This document shows positions 19,001 to 27,561 of a DNA stretch of 64,000 nucleotides, piece by piece. Position numbers and translations under genes: made by a program. How positions within the stretch are numbered: position 1 is the stretch's first letter; each line of letters starts with the position of its first letter. Below the pieces are notes generated by a model that was given only the letters and a program-made list of their open reading frames with translations, was not told the DNA's origin and did no database searches. This DNA comes from a bacterium. Its GTDB lineage: Bacteria > Auribacterota > UBA3054 > JAPLST01. The stretch lies in contig JAOACZ010000146.1 in NCBI GenBank assembly GCA_026417575.1, positions 24,678-88,677 on the forward strand, read 5' to 3'.

Positions 19001-20930
19001 TACGCCCGATCCGGTCCGCGGCTACGACGCGTGCCAACGCAGTTCCGCTACCGGAACATGGTGGTTGATCGGCGACGGAGGTTACGACCTCGGCATGGAA
19101 GTGTATGGCGACGTTACTAACGCGGGATTCATTAATGGCCATGTTTTCGATGCTGAGTCCATGGCACCGATCCAGGGTGCCCTGGTGCTGATTACCAACA
19201 ACGTCTACGTTAACTCGGTGCTCAGTGATTCAAATGGGTTCTACAGTGCACCCGCGCCTGCAGGAACTTATGAGATCGTCGTCAGCAAAGCCAATTATCT
19301 CCCCGCGACCGCCCACGGGGTAGTTGTCACCGTCGGCAGCACAAACACGGTGGATTTCTATTTGGAAGGCTCGTACCTGCACGTCAGCCCCACGAATATC
19401 TCGCGTGTGATGACCCTCAACTCGCAAACGCTCAATCCGCTCGTGCTCAGCAATACCGGGCCGCTGCCGGTGCAATTTACCCTTACTATTCGGAACCTTG
19501 GCGCGTCTACCACACTCGCCGCGCGTATCACCCACGTCAGCATACCGCCGTGTAACGGCTCCTTCCCGCGCAGCTCCACTCGGCCCTCTCTGGCGCGGGC
19601 GCCACGCCGCTCCACGTCACTCGCTCCCACGCCCACAGCGCCCCGTGCGCTCTCTCTCCCACCTGTTACTGCGTACGGATTCAATATTTATCCTGCCTCG
19701 CCTAACGCGCTCATTCGCCTGACGACTGATAATCCCGGCGCGCTCACCACGGTGGGAACGGCCAACACCGGCCCGAATGGCTTCGTGTGTGGCGCGACGT
19801 TCCTCCATGGCGACTTCAGTAAGCTCTACTGCCTGGTGTATGAGGATAACAAGCTGGTCACAGTCAACACCCTCGACGCGAGCGTGACCGTGATTGCCAA
19901 CTGTGCGCCGCCAGCCGGTGAAGATTGGACCGGGCTGGCGGCGGCACCCGATGGGACGATCTATGCCGTCTCGTACACCGGGGCAGCCAGTAAGCTATAT
20001 GCCATCAATCCCACCAACGGCGCCTACTCGCTTGTAGGCTTCATTTCAAATGCCGACCTCATCGTGGGCATTGCGATTAATGCCGCGGGCGAAATGTACG
20101 GGCTCGATATCGGCAACGATATTTTGGTGCGCATCAATCGGACAACAGGTGCCGGTACCCAAATCGGTTCAATCGGGTTTAATGCCAACTATGCGCAAGA
20201 CCTCGCATTTGATCTACAACATAACGTCCTCTACCTCGCGGCATACAATGCATCTACCGATCGTGGTGAGCTCCGCGTGGCTGATACCACGACCGGAAAT
20301 TCGGTGCTGATCGGCCAGTTCGGCTCCAGCCAAACGGAAGTAGATGGCTTTGCCACTATGACACTGCCCCCAGCCCCGTGGGCGCGTGCAGAAACAAATG
20401 CCGGTGCCTTAGCCGCAGGCGAGGCGCGGACAGTGCAAATCACCTTTGACGCCTCCGTGGTCTCGAATGCTGGTGAGTACCTTGCGGAACTGCTGCTCCG
20501 CGGGACGTTTGTCAATGCCGTACCGCCGGTACCCTTGAAAATGACCATCTTGGCAGAGCCGGTGATTAGTGCGCCCAGCCTGCTTAACTTCGGTGACGTG
20601 CTGATCGGCGAGAGTACAAACCTGCTCCTGACCATCAGCAATGTTGGTTTCGGCATGCTGACAGGCCAAATCTCCGCTGTCAACGCACCATTTGGTATTA
20701 GTGGCAGCGCGGCCTACGCCATTCCAGCTGGGCACACGTCCTCTCACACGCTCACCTTCACGCCGCCGGCGGAAAGCTCCTACACGAACGTGGCTGTTCT
20801 CACCGGCGGCGGGGGGGCCACGGTGACCCTGATTGGCACGGGCATTCCCGAGCCAGCGGTCCCAGTGGCAGCGTGCATGCTCGCCTCCGCTCTGCTTCGC
20901 CGCGCGTGGCGCGTCGTCCGCCGAGGCTAA
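16068..20930 (+). CDS. Giant secreted multidomain protein with PEP-CTERM tail
   Basis: A 1620-residue exported protein. After a signal peptide (MRTPSGAAVVALSIVAVQAIAG) come two related MAM/choice-of-anchor-J-like modules (about 22-185 and 290-455; shared 'FNxxxLPAGWxxSN' and 'YGNNCYLDxVxI'), separated by a fibronectin-like domain. A third degenerate copy lies near 560-720. A carboxypeptidase-regulatory-like domain (1022-1100, GHVFDAESMAPIQGALVLI), a beta-propeller-like region (about 1200-1435) and an ASH/choice-of-anchor-D-like domain follow. The tail is IPEPAVPVAACMLASALL plus Arg-rich end. Residues about 1155-1200 are Ser/Pro/Arg-rich and look frame-shifted. No catalytic domain was recognised; likely surface adhesion or matrix role. 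Confidence 0.8.
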   Translation: MRTPSGAAVVALSIVAVQAIAGTLLFEGFNQDSLPAGWTVSNQEPLTFVTSSGNPTAAPYEGTHFVKFASYTYSSGTRSLLTSPAISTLGKYNITVTFAWHRDSGWASSQDRVIVRWSTNGTTWSGTNTYLRYSTTTGWTMQTCPLPAAAANQPTLYVRFEFVSAYGNNCYLDAVRITGTYPGEPSPPAQLVATATSSSDITLTWQRNATGDVVMIATNTLALFGIPSNGVAYAEGDTLAGGGGVLYLGTGTVLHLSGLQSGTRYYFRAWSVSTLTNYSDSLDAEATTDFILPINEGFNSPLLPAGWSISNSTYLTIVSSSTSPSATPYEGTHFVRFNSFNASSGTYASLISPRFSSLGSFAAIVVDFAWHQDPGWPSDNDSVTLQWSTNGTHWASVQTFYRLAPQTGWTLQRAFLPLAALGHPRMQVRFHFLSQYGNNCYLDDVHIFAVEHNLYLKPAQQAGDGTPGATVPYTLELRNLTGADRGVLLTYHSPWPSSGPAMTGIIPHGGTTNISLSVQVPTSAIDSQTSTTLVQAVTADYLYTNTAIVITRCIWTYRPICEWFQTSLGAWTNYFTGPTNSGWYWDWWWQAAAHEQETGGTNWLVSPAIDLNHGWADSLRLSFWFGVEDDLLYPEGVYLVTGNRNPNFGKLTRLADIQYVAGNWLLNELDITTYRTNVPVYLAFDYISTNPYQLITGVCIEALKTGIDNAVLRGPATFAMTSYATTPIITGAVAIAAETGTGGPATLVEAQLGFGPHALLPNDTDWTWFPATYAGADGAYDVFTAAPQLTLAGTLRYCYRFRRGNATWVYADLNGSHDGFHTNLTGVAHVAMLPPQGALLRHQTISLDWQFGPSSYVNPSNTPPLYRESADDLSLPYDAILNSIRVGGLYWGVGRQNLEQGFWVRVYAHGVTNPAALLHEQHVPGYACEEWLGMDSYGYHDYKYHVALSPPLYVPAGTTVWISVQHEVRAGTFWSLLDTPDPVRGYDACQRSSATGTWWLIGDGGYDLGMEVYGDVTNAGFINGHVFDAESMAPIQGALVLITNNVYVNSVLSDSNGFYSAPAPAGTYEIVVSKANYLPATAHGVVVTVGSTNTVDFYLEGSYLHVSPTNISRVMTLNSQTLNPLVLSNTGPLPVQFTLTIRNLGASTTLAARITHVSIPPCNGSFPRSSTRPSLARAPRRSTSLAPTPTAPRALSLPPVTAYGFNIYPASPNALIRLTTDNPGALTTVGTANTGPNGFVCGATFLHGDFSKLYCLVYEDNKLVTVNTLDASVTVIANCAPPAGEDWTGLAAAPDGTIYAVSYTGAASKLYAINPTNGAYSLVGFISNADLIVGIAINAAGEMYGLDIGNDILVRINRTTGAGTQIGSIGFNANYAQDLAFDLQHNVLYLAAYNASTDRGELRVADTTTGNSVLIGQFGSSQTEVDGFATMTLPPAPWARAETNAGALAAGEARTVQITFDASVVSNAGEYLAELLLRGTFVNAVPPVPLKMTILAEPVISAPSLLNFGDVLIGESTNLLLTISNVGFGMLTGQISAVNAPFGISGSAAYAIPAGHTSSHTLTFTPPAESSYTNVAVLTGGGGATVTLIGTGIPEPAVPVAACMLASALLRRAWRVVRRG

Positions 20931-21207
20931 TTCATAGGCGCATGGCGAGTGCACGCCGCACAAACAGCTGCGCAGCGAAAGCAGGTGGTCGCGAGACTAC
21001 ACACCGGGTCGTCTGCGCCTCCGCGTGGTAGCTGCGCCGTTTAACCCTCACCTCAGCCAGCCACGCAACGAGGGCATGCCCTGCATGCCAAGCAGCAATC
21101 GACCAAAAAGGCAGGTTGAAAAGCCCCGCCCGTGGCGGTCATCCAGCACCTAATGCAGCAAACCGCCGGCCGCAATGTGCCCGTACACCCGGCCTCTGCC
21201 ACCGATG

Positions 21208-21480
21208 TCACTCCGCGCACTGAGACTCCAAGAGGCTCGTCACCGCACGCAACTCCCACGTCATCGCGTGGGTGTTAAATACCAGCTCGAATAGATCAGC
21301 ACCTGCGCGAACCGCGAAGTGAAGAAACGTCGTGGCGCCGTGGCGTGACTCCCACGTGTAGGTGACTTCTTCCACGCGATACGTGCGGCCACTCCACACA
21401 AACGTGACTGGCACCAATTTGCGCCCAGCCGTGTTAAACACGGTGTACACCTTGATGCGCTCATTGACAAACGTACTCAT
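21208..21480 (-). CDS. Small conserved protein next to lexA, function unknown
   Basis: A 90-residue soluble protein from ATG 21480 (a GTG two codons earlier is possible). The sequence is well ordered (VNERIKVYTVF; FVWSGRTYRVEEVTYTWES; LHFAVRAGADLFELVFNT; MTWELRAV) and looks like a compact beta-rich domain. It recalls small proteins of the DUF6504 type found beside SOS genes, but this is from memory of motif style only. It lies 85 bases downstream of lexA on the same strand and is probably cotranscribed, hinting at an SOS link. Confidence 0.68.
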   Translation of the reverse strand: MSTFVNERIKVYTVFNTAGRKLVPVTFVWSGRTYRVEEVTYTWESRHGATTFLHFAVRAGADLFELVFNTHAMTWELRAVTSLLESQCAE

Positions 21481-21565
21481 CGCCACAGCCTACTGCCTGC
21501 GCGCAGCCAATCTCGTGCCGCTCGTGTGCCCGTAGCGGCCTTGAATCCGCAGCCATCCCCTGTGG

Positions 21566-22171
21566 TTATTTCACACGCCGGTACAAGCCCACCACGACGC
21601 CGATAATCTCCACCCGCGAGGTGTCCGTGAAAACCAACGGCGCCATGGTAGGGTTCTCTGCCACAAGCCGAATGCGCTGCGCGCCGTCGCGAAAAAAACG
21701 TTTTACCGTGACTTCGTCATCCACGCGCACAACCACAATGTCACCGTTCCGCGCGGTGGGTTGGTGGTGCACAAGGACAAAGTCGCCATCCCGAATACCT
21801 GCGTTGATCATACTATCCCCGCGCACTTGCAGGGCAAACGTGTGCTGAGGATCCGCGACAAGTCCGCCGCAGGGGAGGGTCCCGCTAATATGCTCCGGCG
21901 CCAGTACGGGCTGGCCCGCGGCCACGTGCCCCACAATCGGTATCTCCCACGCCGGCCGTTCGCTGTGAAGAAGTCGCAGCGCCCGCGCATGATCCTTGCG
22001 CTGCACCAGCACGCCTTTCTTGCACAAGGCGCGAATGTAGCCTTGCACAGTACCAATGGCTTTCACGTGCAGCGCTGCGGCTAATTCACGCAACGTCGGT
22101 GGGTACCCGTGCGCACGCTGAAACGCTTGAATGCACTCCACTACGCGCTGTTGTTTCTTTGTCAGGTTCAT
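21566..22171 (-). CDS. lexA: LexA repressor
   Basis: SOS-response repressor and self-cleaving protease. ATG 22171 (MNLTKKQQ) gives 201 residues; the frame stays open upstream across its own promoter. The N-terminal winged helix (residues 1-65) reads GYPPTLRELAAALHVKA. The autolysis site is Ala85-Gly86 (GHVAAGQPV), and the Ser-Lys dyad is Ser120 (VRGDSMINAGI) and Lys157 (EVTVKRFF). The promoter is near-perfect and places the transcript start at the ATG, so the mRNA is predicted leaderless. A CATAC-N4-GTATG palindrome between -35 and -10 is a candidate autoregulatory operator. Confidence 0.95.
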   Translation of the reverse strand: MNLTKKQQRVVECIQAFQRAHGYPPTLRELAAALHVKAIGTVQGYIRALCKKGVLVQRKDHARALRLLHSERPAWEIPIVGHVAAGQPVLAPEHISGTLPCGGLVADPQHTFALQVRGDSMINAGIRDGDFVLVHHQPTARNGDIVVVRVDDEVTVKRFFRDGAQRIRLVAENPTMAPLVFTDTSRVEIIGVVVGLYRRVK

Positions 22172-22178
22172 CACCCAT

Positions 22179-22207
22179 AGTATAGCATACATTTGTATGT
22201 ATGTCAA
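22179..22207 (-). promoter_or_regulatory. lexA promoter with palindromic operator candidate
   Basis: On the minus strand TTGACA (22207-22202), 17-base spacer, TATACT (22184-22179). The predicted start point (about 22172) abuts ATG 22171. Within the spacer, bases 22186-22199 form the inverted repeat CATAC-ATTT-GTATG, exactly where a repressor would block polymerase. It does not match the E. coli (CTGT-N8-ACAG) or Bacillus (GAAC-N4-GTTC) SOS boxes. Confidence 0.7.
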
Positions 22208-22448
22208 GAGGGAACAACTCGCCTTGACCCGGCGACCGGCTTTGGCCGACGCGGAGCGTAACTGCCGCCTTTTCACGCCTCACCGCAAGTTCTGCGACGC
22301 TCATCCACCATAAATAACGCATGTTGCCAGCATGAGTTGGCTGTACCGGCCTGTCAGGCGTGCCAGGCCACTACCTGGAAAGCCATGACGGCGCACAAGG
22401 ACACAGCCGCACCACACGGGCACCGTCGCCAAACTTGAGCCGGGGTGG
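22208..22448. other. Intergenic stretch, nothing recognised
   Basis: Divergent gap between the lexA and cobalamin adenosyltransferase promoters. It was inspected for a cobalamin riboswitch because of the downstream gene, but no B12-box-like sequence was seen, and the pduO promoter lies downstream of it. Confidence 0.35.
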
Positions 22449-22477
22449 TTGCTGATTTCCGCGCTTCTTGCTACAAT
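22449..22477 (+). promoter_or_regulatory. Promoter of the cobalamin adenosyltransferase gene
   Basis: TTGCTG (22449-22454), 17-base spacer, TACAAT (22472-22477). Leader of about 17 bases with an AGGAA ribosome site before ATG 22501. Confidence 0.6.
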
Positions 22478-22500
22478 GGCGGGGCACGTAGGAATCCAGC

Positions 22501-23076
22501 ATGAAGCATCGCTCCGCGCGTCATACAGCAGGCTCGGCCCGACACATTCCCGGTGCGGGGGACGACGGCTTCACAAGCCTCCTCCATGGGAAAGTAGCGA
22601 AGACGCATCCGTTGATCGCCGCGCTCGGAGCATTGGATGAAGTCAACGCCATGTTGGGCTTAGCGCTCGCCCATGAGTTGGATCAGGCCACGCGGCATGA
22701 AGTAACCCTGATGCAACAGTACATCTATCAAGTCTCCGCTGCGGTAGCGGCGCGAGGAACGTGGGTCACGGAACCGCCAGCGGGAGAGCTTGTGCAGCAC
22801 ATGGACCGCGTGATCGCCGAGTTACAGGACGAACTGCCGCACGAACGCGGGTTTATTCAGTATGCGGGATGCCCAGGGCCGGCGGCCTTACAAGTGGCAC
22901 GCGCAATTTGCCGGCGCGCGGAACTGGCTCTCTGGCATGCGGCAGCAACCGCATCACTTCCGCACGAGCTGGTGCAGGTGGTCAACCGTATGTCCTTGTG
23001 GATGTACCACGTTGCCCGCCGCGCGAATCTGAATCTCGGCCAGCACGAACAGAAAATCAAAGGCCCTGCTAAATAA
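22501..23076 (+). CDS. pduO: ATP:cob(I)alamin adenosyltransferase, PduO type
   Basis: Transfers the adenosyl group of ATP to cob(I)alamin, making adenosylcobalamin. The 191-residue protein has the N-terminal P-loop-like motif of the family (GDDGFTSLLHGKVAKTHPL), then ALGALDEVNAMLGLA, the Arg pair in ARAICRRAELAL, and a form of the C-terminal 'NRMSLWMYHVARRAN' helix. In that helix the usual Asp after the Ser is replaced by Leu. The N-terminus carries about 20 extra basic residues. The product would feed the AdoCbl-dependent ribonucleotide reductase at 39.6-41.9 kb. It stands alone between divergent lexA and a convergent gene. Confidence 0.9.
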   Translation: MKHRSARHTAGSARHIPGAGDDGFTSLLHGKVAKTHPLIAALGALDEVNAMLGLALAHELDQATRHEVTLMQQYIYQVSAAVAARGTWVTEPPAGELVQHMDRVIAELQDELPHERGFIQYAGCPGPAALQVARAICRRAELALWHAAATASLPHELVQVVNRMSLWMYHVARRANLNLGQHEQKIKGPAK

Positions 23077-23203
23077 CCTCCAGCGCCTCGCAACGCCGCA
23101 GTGCTGCCTGATGCAGAGAATACGGGATCGCGCTAGCCCGCTACGGGCACCGACCGCTTATGCGCCGTCAGGGCGCCCCAGCCGCATCGCCGCGGCACTG
23201 CCA

Positions 23204-23836
23204 CTACAGTAGCCCGTCCAACAGCGGCACACGCGTGGACCGCTCCAGCGCCTCTCGATATTTCGGGCGATAGGTATAGAAATTCCGCACAGTGAACTCC
23301 ACCGGCGTATCACCAGCAAAAATGCTACTTTGAAATGCCGTCGGTTTCACCGTAGTCTCGAGCTGAATGTTGTCCGACACCGTGTAGCGGTAAAAATTCT
23401 TTCGTGTCACTGGTTGCGCCGTGTAGCGGCGCTCGAGCTGGTCCAGCAAGTGAACACGCTTGTCATTGTCAAGCGGCGCAAACACCATCTCAATCGCGAC
23501 CACGCGTCCCTCCTGGTTAAAGTAGATGGTTTTGACACATGTGACGATGACGTTGGGGCGTGCCTGGCCAATACCTAGGCGATCCTCCGGGACTGCAAGC
23601 ACGACGTACGACTGCGCATCAAGCTCTGACGTCGGTTTCGGCGCCGGTTTGTAGCGTGCATGCTGATTGCTGACTGCCTCGCGCGTCATGCCAAAGTAGG
23701 TCCCGTGAATGGCAACCCGCGCCACATCCGGCCCCCAGTCCGATGGCAAATCCAAGGTCGTACTGTCTGCACTTACAGCGCCACGGCAGAAGCTCCATAC
23801 AGCGAGCAATCCCAGATAGACACATGCGCGTTGCAT
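23204..23836 (-). CDS. Secreted protein of unknown function
   Basis: A 210-residue exported protein. ATG 23836 starts a signal peptide (MQRACVYLGLLAVWSFCRGAVSA) and is preceded by AAGGGAG; ATGs further upstream lie at or before the likely transcript start (TATAAT at 23878-23873). The mature part contains a stretch typical of proteins that predict a local index ('GTYFGMTREAVSNQHARYKP') and VIVTCVKTIYFNQEGRVVAIEMVF, recalling small periplasmic 'YFGMT/GMS' proteins. No catalytic motif or lipobox was seen. Confidence 0.7.
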   Translation of the reverse strand: MQRACVYLGLLAVWSFCRGAVSADSTTLDLPSDWGPDVARVAIHGTYFGMTREAVSNQHARYKPAPKPTSELDAQSYVVLAVPEDRLGIGQARPNVIVTCVKTIYFNQEGRVVAIEMVFAPLDNDKRVHLLDQLERRYTAQPVTRKNFYRYTVSDNIQLETTVKPTAFQSSIFAGDTPVEFTVRNFYTYRPKYREALERSTRVPLLDGLL

Positions 23837-23872
23837 ACCAGCTCCCTTGATGAGGGTTACCTCGCTCATTCG

Positions 23873-24186
23873 ATTATACCAAAGATCGCCCTTTGCTACC
23901 AGCCACGGGGCGTGTCCACCATCTAGCAACTACTTGCACGGACCTGAAAGGTTGCCAGCACGCCAGCGACGCCATGAGTAGGCGCACGGTGCGATGACTG
24001 GGGGCCGCGTACGCTGCGCGCGCTTCGTGCATAAAAGTGCTCGCTGCGCCGTCATAAGTGCCGAGTGAGTGTGAGACTGCCCCCGGGCCGGCCATGGCTG
24101 CTTCTGATCTTGAAAACCCCCTCCATGTGCCCGTGCGTATCTGTCTGTTGCAGCAGGAACACAGAACCGGCCTTTCTTTTGCCGTA
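23873..24186. other. Intergenic stretch
   Basis: Contains the minus-strand TATAAT (23878-23873) for the 23836 gene and otherwise nothing recognisable between it and the end of the GH65 gene. No clear terminator hairpin was seen. Confidence 0.35.
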
Positions 24187-26526
24187 TCACGTTTGTGTGA
24201 CAGGCTTTTGCCGCCGCGTGGTGCGGATGAGTGGCACGCGGGTGGTTACTCCTCGCGGGCACCGCCGCGGCGTGCCGTTAATCTCTACGCTGAGAGGAGC
24301 TTCAGGTGTAAGCTCAACATGTTTTTGCGTTACGCGCAGCTGCACTCTCACTCCCTGCCAACTCAGCTCCAACGCACACGCCTTCCATCCACGTGGCAAG
24401 CGCGGGCGGAGGCTGAGCACATCACTTTGATACGCGGGCAGCATACCCAAAAACCCGAACACAACGCACTGCCACAAGGCACCGGCATTGGCCGCGTGAA
24501 TACCCTCTGCCGCGTCGCGCCCTGCCCCAACATCCATATCTCGCGCGGTGACAAAATACTGCCAGGCCTTTCGCGCCAGCCCCAGCCGCGTCGCAATAAT
24601 GGCATGCGTGGAGACAGACAAGGATGAGTCATGAGTCGTGTACGGCTCGTAAAACGCGAGCGCGCGCGCCACCATCTCATCGCTGAAATCTTTAGGAAAT
24701 AACTGCATCATCAGGAGCACATCCGCTTGCTTCAAAGCCCGCGAGCGATACAACCGCTCCTGCGCGACGAAGCAGCCAAACGGCTTGCGCCGGTCTTTCC
24801 AGTACACTTTGAAATCTATGGGTGCTTTGGAAAGGAAATCCGCTGATTGCAAAATCACCTTGTGTTCAGGACTGTACGGAATGAGCAACGTATTGGCAAG
24901 CCGCCGCCACTCGCGTGCTTCCCGCGCAGTGAGGCGCAAGCGCTGGGCCAGCCGTGCCAATGCCGGCTCATTCTGGCGCGTCGCGTAAAGATGGGCAGCA
25001 ATGGTCAGGGCGTAGGCGGCCGTAAAGTTGGTGTAGGCGTTGTCGTCGGCGGCGTGTGCATACTCATCCGGACCCATCACGCACAACAGGTGCGCATGTG
25101 GCGAGCCGGGGAGATGATCAATCCGCGCGCGCCAGTACCGTGCTACCTCAAAAATAATCTCAGCCGCCACGCTGCGGAGAAACTCTTGATCGCGCGTTGC
25201 GCAGAGATAGTGCCACAGCGCCAGCACCACATCCGACGAAATGTGAATTTCATGATCAGCATACTGAAACGACGGGCACTCCTCCGCGCCAGAAGAACCG
25301 GACTCCCAGGCGAAACGGGCGCCAGGATAGCCCAGTCGAGCAGCATTACGCCGCGCGCCGGGGAGAGTCGTGGCGCGATACGTGAGCAGGAGCCGCGCCC
25401 ACTCCGGCACACAATAAATAAAAAACGGTGCAATAAAGAGCTCGCTGTCCCAATGAATGCGGCCCCAGTATGCATCGCCGCCATTGGCTTTGGCGTCAAT
25501 CGCGGCGCGCGGATGACGTGGATGGGCACGCAGGAGGTGGTACAGGGACGCACGCAGTGCCCGTTGAGAAGCTTCGTCACCCTCAATGCGCACGTCAGCA
25601 CGCGCCCACAACGCGTCCCACAGAGCGCGATGTTCGGCGTAGCACGCCTCGTCACCCGCCGCACACGCGCGCGTCACGGCCGCAAGAGCGGCACGACGCG
25701 GTTGCCGCGCATCTAGGCACGTAACCACCGCTGTCACTTTCGTCACCCGCCATGTCGCGCCCTGGCTCAGTTGGCGCGTGCAGCGCAGTGCGACGCGCCG
25801 CCCCCTTTGCATCACCTGCCAGCGCGTGGCGCCAGCCACCCGCGCACACACCGCCGCCGCGCGCCCGTCGGCCAGCTCCACACTGATCCCTAGCACACCC
25901 TCGTTCCGCCCCCACGTCGCACACCGCGCAAAATGATCATACCCGTTCGTGCGCACATTCCCATCCAAAAACGGCTCAACCCGCACCTCCGCTCGCCCAC
26001 GCTCTATCGCCACGTCTACACACTGCCACAGAACCAACTGCGCGGGTAAATGCACATACTGATGAAACGCGACCTCAAGCTCCGCACCCGTCTGCGTCAG
26101 CCACCGCACCCGTCGGTGGACGCACCCATCCCGTAAGTCCAGCCAGTAGGCAAATGCGCTCAGGCGACTGTGCTCCATGTCCAGTTTCTCCCCGTCAGCC
26201 CACACCGCCAGGCCTAAGGGAAACGGCAAGTTTACCATCTGCTCGTTCAGAAGTGGGTGCCGGTCCATGAATCCCGGCACGTACGTCCCCCACTTGCTCT
26301 TCGCGGTGCGAAAGGTCTCGATTGTCACATTCCCTGGGGTGCGTAGAAACGTCACGTCTTGCGGATCGTCTGTCAGCCCTTCAGGCAGGCTCGCTCGCAC
26401 GTTGAGCAGACCACCCCCCATCGTGAACAACGCTTCGTAATGACGATTCTGCGCGACGTCGAATGCCGGCCACTCCAACGCCCAGCCTGGGACCGGTTCC
26501 GCATCAGCAAAGAGAGGAGCACTCAT
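24187..26526 (-). CDS. Glycoside hydrolase family 65 protein (disaccharide phosphorylase-like)
   Basis: A 779-residue cytosolic enzyme (no signal peptide) of the maltose/kojibiose/trehalose phosphorylase family. It has the N-terminal beta-sandwich (about 1-260), the helical linker and the (alpha/alpha)6 barrel. Barrel signatures are YWGRIHWDSELFIAPFFIY, the general-acid Glu488 in VMGPDEYAH, the phosphate-site pair in ALKQADVLLMM (near 598) and TTHDSSLSVSTHA. These are the residues expected for phosphorolysis of an alpha-glucosidic disaccharide to beta-glucose 1-phosphate. No phosphoglucomutase is adjacent. The GTG twelve codons upstream is in frame; ATG 26526 is preferred. Confidence 0.9.
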   Translation of the reverse strand: MSAPLFADAEPVPGWALEWPAFDVAQNRHYEALFTMGGGLLNVRASLPEGLTDDPQDVTFLRTPGNVTIETFRTAKSKWGTYVPGFMDRHPLLNEQMVNLPFPLGLAVWADGEKLDMEHSRLSAFAYWLDLRDGCVHRRVRWLTQTGAELEVAFHQYVHLPAQLVLWQCVDVAIERGRAEVRVEPFLDGNVRTNGYDHFARCATWGRNEGVLGISVELADGRAAAVCARVAGATRWQVMQRGRRVALRCTRQLSQGATWRVTKVTAVVTCLDARQPRRAALAAVTRACAAGDEACYAEHRALWDALWARADVRIEGDEASQRALRASLYHLLRAHPRHPRAAIDAKANGGDAYWGRIHWDSELFIAPFFIYCVPEWARLLLTYRATTLPGARRNAARLGYPGARFAWESGSSGAEECPSFQYADHEIHISSDVVLALWHYLCATRDQEFLRSVAAEIIFEVARYWRARIDHLPGSPHAHLLCVMGPDEYAHAADDNAYTNFTAAYALTIAAHLYATRQNEPALARLAQRLRLTAREAREWRRLANTLLIPYSPEHKVILQSADFLSKAPIDFKVYWKDRRKPFGCFVAQERLYRSRALKQADVLLMMQLFPKDFSDEMVARALAFYEPYTTHDSSLSVSTHAIIATRLGLARKAWQYFVTARDMDVGAGRDAAEGIHAANAGALWQCVVFGFLGMLPAYQSDVLSLRPRLPRGWKACALELSWQGVRVQLRVTQKHVELTPEAPLSVEINGTPRRCPRGVTTRVPLIRTTRRQKPVTQT

Positions 26527-26623
26527 ACGATGCCACACTGCCGTGATACACGCACAAGACACACGGTGCGAAGACGAGTACCTGTACGCCCCGAGCGACT
26601 AAGGCAGACACGAGCGGAAAGCC

Positions 26624-27382
26624 TTACGGTGTGGAAGCTGTTGCTTGGACCGGTTGCCCCGCACGCAAGCGCGCCCAATCTGCTGCAGCCTTGTTCAGCG
26701 CATCTTTGTAGGCGTATTCCAGCGTGGTTTGCACGAGTCGTTCACCAGGCACCACATAACATTTCTGGCTCACACGTGCGTAGCCTTTGTAATGCCCAAG
26801 CCGCTCGTAATTGCGATTGTACACACCCAGCGACACCGTGGCTTCCTTCTCGTAATGCACCGGCACGCCCACAAAGGCCAGCAAGCTTACGTAGTCCACC
26901 ACATTCCACGCCCACCAATACCAGGGTGTCGCGCCTTGCACCGCCTCATTGCCGCTTTTGCCATCGAGAATCAACGCGGTGGCCAGCGGCGCGAGGGCGA
27001 TTTCCTGCTTGTCTTCTTTCGTCACCACCGCGCGAGCGAAGTTACGCTCCTCGAGCTCGTTTTTAACCAATGTACGCAACGTACCGATGTCGCCGTACTG
27101 CTCGCGATCCGTTATTTCGTAGCGGAAACCCAGCGCCACAGAAATTGCGTGAGCGATTGTTTTGCCAATCTTGGTGATGGTATAGCCCACGCCGCCTGAC
27201 GGGCCGTAGGTTCGATCCTTACCCACCAGGTAGGTTTGCTTGTACACGAAACCTTTCAGTTCAATGCGGTCCGCAGGCACAGTCACGTCAGGCGCTTCCG
27301 TCAGAGTGCTTTTCAAAACCGGGGCACACGCAGTGCAGAATAACGCAGCGATAGAAGGTAACATGTAACACAACGAGTTCAT
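26624..27382 (-). CDS. Predicted lipoprotein, function unknown
   Basis: A 252-residue lipoprotein starting at ATG 27382 with a GGGAGG ribosome site. The frame stays open upstream into repeat DNA but the signal peptide fixes the start: MNSLCYMLPSIAALFCTAC with lipidated Cys19. The mature protein reads as an alpha/beta domain with ELKGFVYKQTYLVGKDRTYG, RTLVKNELEERNFARAVV and LGVYNRNYERLGHYKGYARV. It may belong to outer-membrane-associated lipoproteins that build a response from paired beta-strands, but I do not recognise the family. A TATAAT (27418-27413) with TTGCGG (27441-27436) forms its promoter. Confidence 0.72.
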   Translation of the reverse strand: MNSLCYMLPSIAALFCTACAPVLKSTLTEAPDVTVPADRIELKGFVYKQTYLVGKDRTYGPSGGVGYTITKIGKTIAHAISVALGFRYEITDREQYGDIGTLRTLVKNELEERNFARAVVTKEDKQEIALAPLATALILDGKSGNEAVQGATPWYWWAWNVVDYVSLLAFVGVPVHYEKEATVSLGVYNRNYERLGHYKGYARVSQKCYVVPGERLVQTTLEYAYKDALNKAAADWARLRAGQPVQATASTP

Positions 27383-27412
27383 GACAGGCCTCCCGAGGTT
27401 TATGGATGGCTC

Positions 27413-27441
27413 ATTATACTTTATTTTCCAGCGCCCCGCAA
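27413..27441 (-). promoter_or_regulatory. Promoter of the 27382 lipoprotein gene
   Basis: TTGCGG (27441-27436), 17-base spacer, TATAAT (27418-27413) on the minus strand. Confidence 0.5.
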
Positions 27442-27561
27442 CGGCTATAAAGATGCCGTTCTGCCAAGCAGCAACGTGTGACGTGCGCTGCGCAGTGGCC
27501 GGGGCCCTCCGGAAAAAAAGGATGAACGTCTCCCATTCACGCGCAAGTCGTGTGAATCCCG

